From: CADCVT01 sp035940955
Lineage (GTDB): Bacteria; Actinomycetota; Thermoleophilia; Solirubrobacterales; Solirubrobacteraceae
Assembly: GCA_035940955.1 (NCBI GenBank)
Contig: DASZEJ010000117.1
Coordinates: 1-18,982, forward strand
Length of the DNA: 18,982 nucleotides
Direction of reading: 5' to 3'
The position numbers were made by a program, and so were the translations under genes. Below, one piece after another: positions 13,365-18,982 of this stretch. Numbering within the stretch: the stretch's first letter is position 1; the number at the start of each line of letters is the position of its first letter. The notes beneath the pieces are model-generated. The model made no database searches, was not told where the DNA came from, and saw nothing but the letters and a program-made list of their open reading frames with translations.

Positions 13365-14829
13365 GCGCCGGCGGCTGCACCCGGCGGCGATCCTCGCGGA
13401 GGGGCTCGACCAGCTGCGCGCGCTGGCCGTGCCGGTCGTCGTCCTGGTCTTCGTCGGCAGCGGCGGCGGGCTCGGCGATCTGCTGCTGATCGGGGCGATC
13501 GGCACGGTGGTGGCGCTGGCCGCCGCCGTGACGTCGTGGGCGCGCACCGAGTGGTGGGTCGACGGCGCCTCGATCCGCCTGCGCCAGGGCGTCCTCACCG
13601 AGCGGATCACGTCGGTGCCGCTCGAGCGCGTGCAGGCGGTCGACAGCGTGCGGGGGCCGGCGCAGCGGCTGCTCGGGGCGGTCGAGGTGCACGTGCAGAC
13701 GGCGGGCGGCGGTGCGCGCGGCGAGATCGTGCTCAAGGCGGTCGCGCCGGAGGTCGCCGAGGAGCTGCGGTCGCTCGCGCGCGGGGCGGCGGCCGTCGCG
13801 GAGCCCTCCGGCGCCGCGCCGTCGTGGCGGCTCGGCCCGCGCCGGCTGCTCGCCGCGGCGCTGACGTCGGGATCGCTCGGGGTGCTCGTGCCGGTGGTGG
13901 CGGGCGGCTCGCAGGTGCTCGACGAGGTGCTCAGCCCCGAGGACGCCGAGCGCCTCCTGCTGACCACCCCGCGCGACTGGCTGCTCGCGCTCGCCGCGGT
14001 GCTCGCGGTCGCGTGGGTGCTGTCGGTGCTCGGGACGATCGTCGCGTTCTCGGGCTTCACGGTGACCCGCGACGGCGACCGGCTGCGGATCGCGCGCGGC
14101 ATCGTCGAGCGGCGCGAGGCCTCGGTCCCCGTCGCGCGGATCGGGGCGATCAGGATCGTCGAGTCGCCGCTGCGCGAGCCGTTCGGCCTCGCGCAGGTGC
14201 GGATCGAGAGCGCCGGCTACGCGAACGAGCCCGCGACCGCCCAGGCGCTCCTCCCGCTCGTGCGCCGCGGCGAGGTGGACGCGATCGTGCGCGAGCTGCT
14301 GCCGGAGCTGGCGGGAGGGGCGGCCGCCCCCCTCGCGGGCCCGCCCCGCCGCGCGCTGGGGGCCGGCGCCGTCGCGGGCCCTCTCGGGCGCGCGCCGGGG
14401 ACCGCGCCTCTAGCGAGCCCGCCCCGCCGCGCGCTGCGCCGCTACGTCCTCCCGCCGGTCGCCGCGGCGGCGCTCCTGGCCCTCGCGCTCCTGCCCCTGC
14501 TCGGCCCGGCCGCCCTCGCGGCGCTCGCGCTCGCCGCGCCCGCCGCCGCGTTCGGCGCCGCCGCGTTCCGCACCGCGGGCTGGCGGCTCGACGGGGGCCG
14601 CGTGGTCCTGCGCCGCCGGGGGCTGCAGCGCACGACGCTCGTCGCCGACGCGCGGCGGCTGCCGGAGGTGTTCACCCGGACGTCTGCCCTGCAGCGCCGG
14701 GCGGGCCTCACGACGCTCGGCGTCGCGGTCGCCTCCGGCCGGCGGCTCGCCGTCGCGCACCTCGACGCCGCGACCGCCGCGGACCTGCTCGGCCGGCTGA
14801 CGCGGACCGCGACGGCCGCCAGGGCCTAG
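13354..14829 (+). CDS. large PH-domain membrane protein, YdbT-like
   Basis: A 491-residue membrane protein with repeated bacterial PH domains separated by paired hydrophobic helices. The first PH unit contains RTEWWVDGASIRLRQGVL and SVPLERVQAVDSVRGPAQRL; the second GFTVTRDGDRLRIARGIVER and SVPVARIGAIRIVESPLREP; the third, more degenerate, GWRLDGGRVVLRRRGLQRTT. Helix pairs lie at about residues 22-60, 165-235 and 365-405. Between the second PH unit and the last helix pair is a Pro/Ala/Arg-rich linker containing two similar stretches (APLAGPPRRAL and APLASPPRRAL). It starts 11 bp inside the YdbS-like gene and is the last gene of the operon. Its TAG shares CTAG with the stop of the converging gene. 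Confidence 0.85.
   Translation: MTPERRRLHPAAILAEGLDQLRALAVPVVVLVFVGSGGGLGDLLLIGAIGTVVALAAAVTSWARTEWWVDGASIRLRQGVLTERITSVPLERVQAVDSVRGPAQRLLGAVEVHVQTAGGGARGEIVLKAVAPEVAEELRSLARGAAAVAEPSGAAPSWRLGPRRLLAAALTSGSLGVLVPVVAGGSQVLDEVLSPEDAERLLLTTPRDWLLALAAVLAVAWVLSVLGTIVAFSGFTVTRDGDRLRIARGIVERREASVPVARIGAIRIVESPLREPFGLAQVRIESAGYANEPATAQALLPLVRRGEVDAIVRELLPELAGGAAAPLAGPPRRALGAGAVAGPLGRAPGTAPLASPPRRALRRYVLPPVAAAALLALALLPLLGPAALAALALAAPAAAFGAAAFRTAGWRLDGGRVVLRRRGLQRTTLVADARRLPEVFTRTSALQRRAGLTTLGVAVASGRRLAVAHLDAATAADLLGRLTRTATAARA
14339..14436 (+). repeat. in-frame 78-bp-period duplication in the YdbT-like linker
   Basis: The 20-base string GCCCGCCCCGCCGCGCGCTG occurs at 14339-14358 and again, unchanged, at 14417-14436. 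The offset is 78 bp (26 codons), so the frame is kept, and the encoded PPRRAL motif repeats. It is either a short segmental duplication or two copies of a GC-rich dispersed repeat tolerated in a linker. Confidence 0.6.
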
Positions 14830-15113
14830 CTCACCCGCGTCCGCTCGACGTCGTCCTTCGGCACCCACATCGGCGCCGGCTGGCTGCCGTCGGCGACGAG
14901 GAAGTACGTCGTCCCCCAGCCGCCGAGGCCCTCGGGCTTGGACGGCTGGGCGTCGCCCTCCCCGGAGCCCATGTCCGCCACCGGGTCCCCGACCGGGTCG
15001 CCGCCGCGGAACGCGACCGCGATCACGCGACCCGAGAACTGGCCGACGGCCTCGCGCTCGCTGCGGCCCTCGACCTCGATGCGCTGCGACACCGGGATGA
15101 TCTGGAAATCCAT
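14826..15113 (-). CDS. small soluble protein of unknown function
   Basis: A 95-residue protein of no recognised family. The N-terminal half looks like a beta-rich domain (MDFQIIPVSQRIEVEG, then FSGRVIAVAFRGGDP), followed by a Gly/Asp/Pro-rich stretch and a second strand pair (GWGTTYFLVADGSQPAPMWV). The end, PKDDVERTRVS, is charged. No signal peptide or membrane helix. An in-frame GTG at 15122 would add three residues; ATG 15113 is preferred. It diverges from the TPP riboswitch transcript and converges on the PH-domain operon with a shared CTAG at the stops. Third-position G/C bias supports coding. Confidence 0.65.
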   Translation of the reverse strand: MDFQIIPVSQRIEVEGRSEREAVGQFSGRVIAVAFRGGDPVGDPVADMGSGEGDAQPSKPEGLGGWGTTYFLVADGSQPAPMWVPKDDVERTRVS

Positions 15114-15158
15114 GCTTCGCACTCTTCACGCGACCGGCGGCCGCGAAACGTCGCGCGG

Positions 15159-15164
15159 TAGCAT
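15159..15164 (+). promoter_or_regulatory. -10 element of the TPP-riboswitch transcript
   Basis: TAGCAT is placed so that transcription would begin about 7 nt downstream, near 15171, just at the 5' edge of the riboswitch. No good -35 is seen. Confidence 0.45.
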
Positions 15165-15170
15165 CAGGGG

Positions 15171-15277
15171 CGAGCGATACCAGGGGGGCTGGCAGGAGAC
15201 GGCCGGCTGAGATAGCGCGATCGCCCGCGCTGACCCTTCGAACCTGTGGGGTAATGCCCGCGGAGGGAGCGATCACG
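15171..15277 (+). promoter_or_regulatory. TPP (thiamine pyrophosphate) riboswitch, THI element
   Basis: The conserved blocks of the THI box occur in order: CAGGGGGGCTGG (5' arm), GGCTGAGATAG (the CUGAGA pyrimidine-binding motif), GACCCTTCGAACCTG, GGGTAATGCCCGCGGAGGGA (pyrophosphate-binding helix and 3' arm). The aptamer binds thiamine pyrophosphate and shuts down thiamine genes. No terminator hairpin with a U tract lies between it and thiZ, and its 3' arm contains the purine-rich GGAGGGAG (15262-15269). The likely mechanism is therefore direct masking of the ribosome binding site rather than termination, as proposed for actinobacterial THI elements. Exact ends of stem P1 are approximate. Confidence 0.95.
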
Positions 15278-16024
15278 ACACCCGACGCCGGAACGCGCGC
15301 GCACGCCGCGCCCGCCGTCGCGCTGCACGGCGTGACGCACCGCTTCGGCGACGTCGTCGCGCTGGAGGGGCTGTCGCTCGGCGCGCGGCGGGACGAGGTG
15401 GTGGCCGTCGTCGGGCCGAGCGGCTGCGGGAAGACGACGCTGCTCGAGCTGGTGTGCGGGCTGGTCGCGCCGTCGGCGGGCGTCGTGGAGTCGGCGCCCG
15501 CGGTGCTCATGCCGCAGCGCGACCTGCTGCTGCCGTGGCTGAGCGCGCTCGACAACGCGGCGCTGCCGCTGCGGGTGCAGGGCCGGTCGCGCGAGGCGGC
15601 CCGCGCCGCCGCGGCCCCGCTGTTCGCGCAGCTCGGGCTGGGCGGCTTCGAGGCGGCGCGGCCGTACGAGCTGAGCGGCGGGATGCGCCAGCGCGTGGCG
15701 TTCCTGCGGACGCTGCTCGCCGGCAAGCCGGTGCTGTGCCTCGACGAGCCGTTCGCGGCGCTCGACGCGATCACCCGCGCGGACGTGCAGGCCTGGCTCG
15801 CGGGGGCGCTCGCGCGCGAGCCGAGGACCGTGCTGCTCGTGACCCACGACGTCGAGGAGGCGCTCGTCGTCGCCGACCGCGTCGTCGTCCTCTCCCCCCG
15901 CCCGGGCCGCGTCGTCGCCGAGCTGCGCCCCCTGTCCCCCCGCCCGCGCGCCGCGACCGACGCCGAGGTCGTCGAGCTGCGAGCGCAGGCCCTAGCCGCA
16001 CTGCTGAGGGGTCAGACCCCTTGA
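15254..16024 (+). CDS. thiZ: ABC transporter ATP-binding subunit, thiamine pyrimidine precursor uptake
   Basis: A 256-residue (maximum) ATPase of the nitrate/sulfonate/HMP importer class. Motifs counted from the ATG at 15254: Walker A GPSGCGKTT at 54-62, Q-loop LMPQRDLLLPW, signature LSGGMRQR from 140, Walker B VLCLDEPFAALD from 160, switch His198 in VTHD. It powers import through ThiX with ThiY as binding protein. The start is unresolved. ATG 15254 lies inside the conserved riboswitch core; after the riboswitch's GGAGGGAG the in-frame codons are ATC, ACG and ACA, and the next GTG (15332) would delete the first strand, VALHG. The last codons (RGQTP and stop) lie in a palindromic repeat, so the native C-terminus was altered. 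Confidence 0.92.
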   Translation: MPAEGAITTPDAGTRAHAAPAVALHGVTHRFGDVVALEGLSLGARRDEVVAVVGPSGCGKTTLLELVCGLVAPSAGVVESAPAVLMPQRDLLLPWLSALDNAALPLRVQGRSREAARAAAAPLFAQLGLGGFEAARPYELSGGMRQRVAFLRTLLAGKPVLCLDEPFAALDAITRADVQAWLAGALAREPRTVLLVTHDVEEALVVADRVVVLSPRPGRVVAELRPLSPRPRAATDAEVVELRAQALAALLRGQTP

Positions 16025-16084
16025 GTCGGGTCCACTCAAGGGGTCTGACCCCATGAGCCGGGGGCGCGCAGGGGGTCTGACCCC
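16008..16084. repeat. triple palindromic repeat GGGGTC(A/T)GACCCC at the thiZ-thiX junction
   Basis: Three 13-base near-palindromes: GGGGTCAGACCCC at 16008-16020 and GGGGTCTGACCCC at 16040-16052 and 16072-16084. Copies 1 and 2 are part of a perfect 19-bp inverted repeat, GGGGTCAGACCCCTTGAGT (16008-16026) against 16034-16052, with a 7-base loop. Copies 2 and 3 are direct repeats 32 bp apart. Copy 1 encodes the last residues of ThiZ, copy 2 ends at the base before the thiX ATG, and copy 3 encodes GLTP of the ThiX N-terminus. It looks like a REP- or MITE-like dispersed element that entered the junction. Confidence 0.85.
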
Positions 16085-16832
16085 TCGGCTGGGCGCGGCG
16101 GGGCTCGCGCTCGCGCTGCTCGGCGCGTGGGAGCTGTACGCACACGCCGGCGGCGTCGACGAGCTGATCCTCCCCGCGCCGACCGCGATCCTCGAGGCGG
16201 CGCGCGACGACCGCGCGCTGCTGTGGGACAACTTCTGGGTGACGGCGCTGGAGGTCGCGGCCGGGATCGCGGCATCGGTCGTCGCCGGCTTCGCGCTCGC
16301 CGTGGCGCTGCACTTCAGCCGCACGGCGCGCGGCGCGATCTTCCCGCTGCTCGTCGCCTCGCAGGCCGTCCCGATCGTGATCGTCGCGCCGCTGCTCGTC
16401 GTGTGGTGGGGGTTCGGCCTGACGCCGAAGGTCGCGATCGTCGCGCTCGTCTCGTTCTTCCCGATCGTCGTCGCGACGCTGGACGCGCTGCGCCGCGTCG
16501 ACCCCGACGAGCTCAAGCTCATGCGCACGCTCGACGCCACGCGCTGGCAGGCGTTCCGCTGGGCCGAGGCCCCGGCCGCGCTGCCCGGCGCGCTCAGCGG
16601 CGCGAAGATCGCCGTCGCGGTCGCCGTGATCGGCGCGGTCTTCGCCGAGTACGCCGGCTCGAGCGAGGGCCTCGGGCACCTGATCCTGCAGTCGCTGCCG
16701 CAGCTCGAGATCGCCCGCGCGTGGGCGGCCGTGGCGATCCTCGCCGCGTTCGCCGTCGCCCTCTTCTACGCCCTGCACCTGGCCGAGCGGCGGATCGCGC
16801 CGTGGGCCCACCGACCCGGAGGACCGAAGTGA
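16053..16832 (+). CDS. thiX: ABC transporter permease, thiamine pyrimidine precursor uptake
   Basis: A 259-residue inner-membrane permease of the binding-protein-dependent type (PF00528, the SsuC/TauC/ThiX group). About six hydrophobic helices are seen, with the cytoplasmic EAA-like coupling loop in the LKLMRTLDATRWQAFRWAE region followed by PAALPGALSGAKIA. The conserved opening WELYAHAGGVDELILPAPTA, typical of this group, begins at about residue 26. The first dozen residues (SRGRAGGLTP) are unusual and partly encoded by a palindromic repeat copy, so the native start may be further in or has been replaced. The stop overlaps the thiY GTG (GTGA). Expressed as the middle gene of the riboswitch operon. 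Confidence 0.92.
   Translation: MSRGRAGGLTPRLGAAGLALALLGAWELYAHAGGVDELILPAPTAILEAARDDRALLWDNFWVTALEVAAGIAASVVAGFALAVALHFSRTARGAIFPLLVASQAVPIVIVAPLLVVWWGFGLTPKVAIVALVSFFPIVVATLDALRRVDPDELKLMRTLDATRWQAFRWAEAPAALPGALSGAKIAVAVAVIGAVFAEYAGSSEGLGHLILQSLPQLEIARAWAAVAILAAFAVALFYALHLAERRIAPWAHRPGGPK
16818..16822 (+). promoter_or_regulatory. Shine-Dalgarno sequence for thiY
   Basis: GGAGG lies 6 nt before the GTG at 16829 and confirms that start over internal alternatives. It is one of the few perfect ribosome binding sites in the window. Confidence 0.7.
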
Positions 16833-17851
16833 ACCGACCCTGGCTGATCGCGCTGGCCCTGCTCGCCCTCCTCGCCGGCTGCGGCGAGCGGGAGGAACCC
16901 GTGCCCGGCGCGCGCCAGGTCGAGCGCGTCGACCTGCTGCTCGACTTCTTCCCCACCGCCGACCACGCGGGCATCTACGCCGCGATGGGGACCGGCGCGT
17001 TCGAGGACGCCGCGCTCGACGTCCGCCCCGCGACCCCGAGCGACCCGGCGGCGCCGCTGCGGCTGCTCGCCGCGGGCAAGGCCGACCTGGCGATCTCGTA
17101 CGAGCCGGAGGTGCTGCTCGCCCGCGACCGCGGCCTGCGGGTCGTCGCGATCGGCGCCCTCGTGCAGAAGCCGCTCACGTCGCTCATGTCGGTGGGCGAC
17201 CGCGCGATCCGCGACCCCGCGCAGCTGCGCGGCAGGAAGGTCGGCACGGCCGGCATCCCGTACCAGTCGGCGTACCTGAAGGCGGTCCTCGACCAGGCGG
17301 GCGTCGACCCGGCGACGGTCGACGAGGTCAACGTCGGCTTCAACCTCGCCACGGCGATGATCTCCAAGCGGGTCGACGCGACGCTCGGCGCGTTCTGGAA
17401 CTACGAGGGCGTCAAGCTGCAGCGCGAGCGGCGGCGGCCGACGATCCTGCGCATCGAGGAGCTCGGCGTGCCGACGTACAACGAGCTGGTCGTCGTCGCG
17501 CGCGAGGAGGACGCCCGCACGCGCGGCAACGTCCTGCGCCGCTTCCTGCTCGCGCTCGGGCGGGGGCACGAGGCGCTGCGCGGCGACGTCCGCGCCGGCG
17601 TCGACCCGCTGCTGAAGGCCAACCGCGACCTCGAGCGCGGGCTGCAGGAGGCGAGCGTCCGCGCCACGCTGCCGGTCTTCTTCCCCGAGGACCCGGAGCG
17701 GGCGTTCGGCTACATGGAGGAGGCCGAGTGGGTCGCCTACGCGCGCTGGATGGCCGACAACGGGCTGCTCAAGCGGCGAGAGGACCCGCGACGCGCGCTG
17801 ACGAACGAGTTCGTCCCCGGCGAGGGTCCGCAGGCCGCGGAGGGGCCGTGA
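16829..17851 (+). CDS. thiY: ABC transporter substrate-binding lipoprotein for HMP-type thiamine precursor
   Basis: A 340-residue lipoprotein of the NMT1/THI5-like family (PF09084). The signal peptide ends in the lipobox LAGC with lipid-modified Cys18. The family landmark DFFPTADHAGIYAA (residues 39-52) is followed by AGKADLAISYEPEVLLARDR and GRKVGTAGIPYQSAYLKAVL, then FWNYEGVKLQ. In relatives this protein binds formylaminopyrimidine or HMP-type precursors of thiamine; the TPP riboswitch upstream supports that ligand class over sulfonates or nitrate. The start is GTG 16829 behind GGAGG. The last 83 bp overlap the 3' end of the converging glycosylase gene, so one of the two C-termini is probably a late extension. 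Confidence 0.93.
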   Translation: MNRPWLIALALLALLAGCGEREEPVPGARQVERVDLLLDFFPTADHAGIYAAMGTGAFEDAALDVRPATPSDPAAPLRLLAAGKADLAISYEPEVLLARDRGLRVVAIGALVQKPLTSLMSVGDRAIRDPAQLRGRKVGTAGIPYQSAYLKAVLDQAGVDPATVDEVNVGFNLATAMISKRVDATLGAFWNYEGVKLQRERRRPTILRIEELGVPTYNELVVVAREEDARTRGNVLRRFLLALGRGHEALRGDVRAGVDPLLKANRDLERGLQEASVRATLPVFFPEDPERAFGYMEEAEWVAYARWMADNGLLKRREDPRRALTNEFVPGEGPQAAEGP

Positions 17852-18710
17852 CGTCGAGCGCCCGCAGCGCGTAGACGGACGCCAGCCCGCCCCACGGCGC
17901 GTACGGCGCGAAGAACTCCCGCACGTCGGCCTCGGTCGCGCGGGCGCGCGGGTCGCCGGTGCGCAGGCGGGCGACGAGCTTGATGAGGTTGAGGTCGCCG
18001 GCCGGGACCTGGTCGTGGCGGCCCTGCCCGTGGAGCGCGAGGATCTCGAGCGTCCACGAGCCGATGCCGGGGATGCGCCGCAGCCGCCGCCAGCCGGCCT
18101 CGTGGTCGGGCGCGCGCAGGTCGACGCGGCCGGCGGCGACCTCGCGGGCGCACCGGACCATCGCGAGCGACCGGCCCGCGGAGAGGTCCAGCGACTGGAG
18201 GAAGGCGGGAGCCTGGGCGGCGAGCGTGCGGACCGACGGCAGGTCGCGCAGCCCGGTCCGCGGGCAGCGCCGCCCCAGCCGGACGACGATCCGCCGCTGG
18301 ATCGCCGCCGCGCGCGGGAAGTCGATGAGCTGCTCGGTGATCGCCCACGCGAGCGCCTCGAACGGCTCGGGGCGCCGCGGCGCCCGCAGCCACGGCTGGG
18401 AGCGCACGACGCGGCCGATGACCGGGTCGTCGCGGAAGCGGGCGTGGAACTCGCGCAGGTCGTCGTCGACGCCGAGCCAGAACCGCACCCGCTCGACGGC
18501 CGCGTCGCACGCCGCCCGGTCCGGCCCCTCGGCGCCGATCGTCACCCGGTCGCGCGCGGTCTGCGCCGCCCGCACGACGACCGGCTCGTCGCCGACGTGG
18601 ACGAGCCGCATCAGCACCCCGTTCCGCCGCCGCGCGACCGCGTCGCGCCCGACCATCGCCGGCATCCGGAACGCCCACCTGGGCTGGACCTCGACGCGCC
18701 GCTCGACCAC
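17769..18710 (-). CDS. AlkA-type DNA-3-methyladenine glycosylase (HhH-GPD)
   Basis: A 313-residue base-excision repair glycosylase of the HhH-GPD superfamily, AlkA branch. The helix-hairpin-helix is LRRIPGIGSWTLEIL at residues 210-224, followed by the Gly/Pro loop and catalytic Asp239 in HDQVPAGDLNL, the expected spacing. The N-terminal part has the AlkA-like FWLGVDDDLREFHARFRDDP and PFEALAWAITEQLIDFPRAA segments. It is expected to excise alkylated purines from DNA. No Ada or Ogt gene is adjacent. The start is GTG 18710, with TAGGGT 8 nt upstream (near-leaderless). The C-terminal tail after RALDVTAPPRPADP is Arg-rich, lies opposite the thiY 3' end, and may be dispensable. Confidence 0.92.
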   Translation of the reverse strand: MVERRVEVQPRWAFRMPAMVGRDAVARRRNGVLMRLVHVGDEPVVVRAAQTARDRVTIGAEGPDRAACDAAVERVRFWLGVDDDLREFHARFRDDPVIGRVVRSQPWLRAPRRPEPFEALAWAITEQLIDFPRAAAIQRRIVVRLGRRCPRTGLRDLPSVRTLAAQAPAFLQSLDLSAGRSLAMVRCAREVAAGRVDLRAPDHEAGWRRLRRIPGIGSWTLEILALHGQGRHDQVPAGDLNLIKLVARLRTGDPRARATEADVREFFAPYAPWGGLASVYALRALDVTAPPRPADPRRGRTRSSARVAGPLAA

Positions 18711-18718
18711 GGCGCCGG

Positions 18719-18724
18719 ACCCTA
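18719..18724 (-). promoter_or_regulatory. -10-like element of the glycosylase gene
   Basis: TAGGGT on the minus strand ends 8 nt before the GTG at 18710, matching the near-leaderless spacing of other genes here. Confidence 0.42.
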
Positions 18725-18727
18725 CGC

Positions 18728-18809
18728 CGCGCGGCGGCGGAGCGGCGCGCGGGGGCGGGGGCGGCCCGGCGACCGCGAAGCGAGGGCGCGCGGCGGCGGA
18801 GCGGCGCGC
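18728..18809. repeat. 23-bp GC-rich direct repeat in intergenic spacer
   Basis: An identical 23-base string, starting CGCGCGGCGGCGGAG, occurs at 18728-18750 and 18787-18809, 59 bp apart. The second copy is flanked by GAGGGC and GCCCTC, giving a hairpin just beyond the stop of the minus-strand gene at the right edge, which could act as a U-less terminator. The rest of the 113-bp spacer (18711-18823) shows no gene. Confidence 0.6.
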
Positions 18810-18823
18810 CGCCCTCCCGGGCC

Positions 18824-18982
18824 CTACCGCCGCGGGTCGAGCACGTGGACGTCGACCAGGAAGGACCGGCTGGCGACGATCGGCAGGTCCTTCCGGCGGC
18901 GCCGCAGGTGGCGCGGCAGCCGGCGGGAGCGGCGGCCGCGGACGATCGCCGCGAGGCCCGCGCCCGCGACGAACGTCGTCGC
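18824..18982 (-). CDS. C-terminal end of an unidentified protein (partial)
   Basis: An open frame entering from the right edge and ending at TAG (18826-18824), 52 residues visible. The sequence is strongly basic (VRGRRSRRLPRHLRRRRKDL) and ends with a strand-like FLVDVHVLDPRR. All third codon positions are G or C, which supports coding. Too little is present to name a family; a membrane or DNA-associated protein are both possible. Confidence 0.45.
   Translation of the reverse strand, partial: ATTFVAGAGLAAIVRGRRSRRLPRHLRRRRKDLPIVASRSFLVDVHVLDPRR

Noticed and set aside
16008..16084. CRISPR-like array or rho-independent terminator
   Set aside because: Three short palindromes with unequal gaps of 19 bases each side but one inverted arm arrangement do not form repeat-spacer units, and no T tract follows; coding continues through them.

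Overview
The window is very GC-rich, with almost every codon ending in G or C, frequent GTG starts, start/stop overlaps (GTGA, TGATG, TAGTG) and TANNNT -10 boxes only 6-11 nt from start codons. This style, plus the protein types, suggests an actinobacterium, probably of the class Thermoleophilia (order Solirubrobacterales). That placement is inferred from style, not from a marker gene.

Layout. Positions 1-3847 (minus strand) hold one probable operon: a lipoprotein, a divergent aldo/keto reductase, a Ca2+/H+ antiporter and a TerC/Alx-type metal exporter cut by the left edge. It is fired divergently from a 29-bp spacer shared with an ArsA/Get3-type ATPase (3877-5064), which overlaps a small helical protein (5036-5395). 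Converging on these is kynureninase (5388-6605, minus), preceded by the 59-codon stump of an alpha/beta hydrolase that resembles the kynurenine formamidase-like proteins often found beside kynU. Positions 6780-8103 (plus) carry an EVE-domain protein, a 67-aa helical protein and a four-helix membrane protein. An unrelated multi-pass membrane protein converges on them (8100-8909, minus).

Positions 9050-10273 encode a secreted trypsin-like protease with a strongly basic tail made of two Cys-x19-Cys modules. A small membrane protein (10359-10619, minus) is divergent from a tight four-gene plus-strand operon (10650-14829): MoxR-type AAA+ ATPase, CoxE-like VWA protein, and two bacterial-PH-domain membrane proteins like YdbS and YdbT.

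After a small convergent gene (14826-15113, minus) comes a clear TPP riboswitch (about 15171-15277). It controls an ABC importer for a thiamine pyrimidine precursor, thiZ-thiX-thiY (15254-17851). The thiZ/thiX junction is occupied by a three-copy GGGGTCAGACCCC-type palindromic repeat that supplies the last codons of thiZ, abuts the thiX start and enters the thiX N-terminus. An AlkA-type DNA glycosylase (17769-18710, minus) overlaps the 3' end of thiY. The right edge has a GC-rich repeat-bearing spacer and the C-terminal end of an unidentified minus-strand gene.

There is no CRISPR array, recognised RNA gene, integrase or intact transposon. The least explained elements are the palindromic repeats at thiZ/thiX, the unclear thiZ start inside the riboswitch, the Cys-pair tails on secreted proteins, the catalytically incomplete aldo/keto reductase, the hydrolase stump before kynU, and the MoxR-VWA-PH-PH operon.
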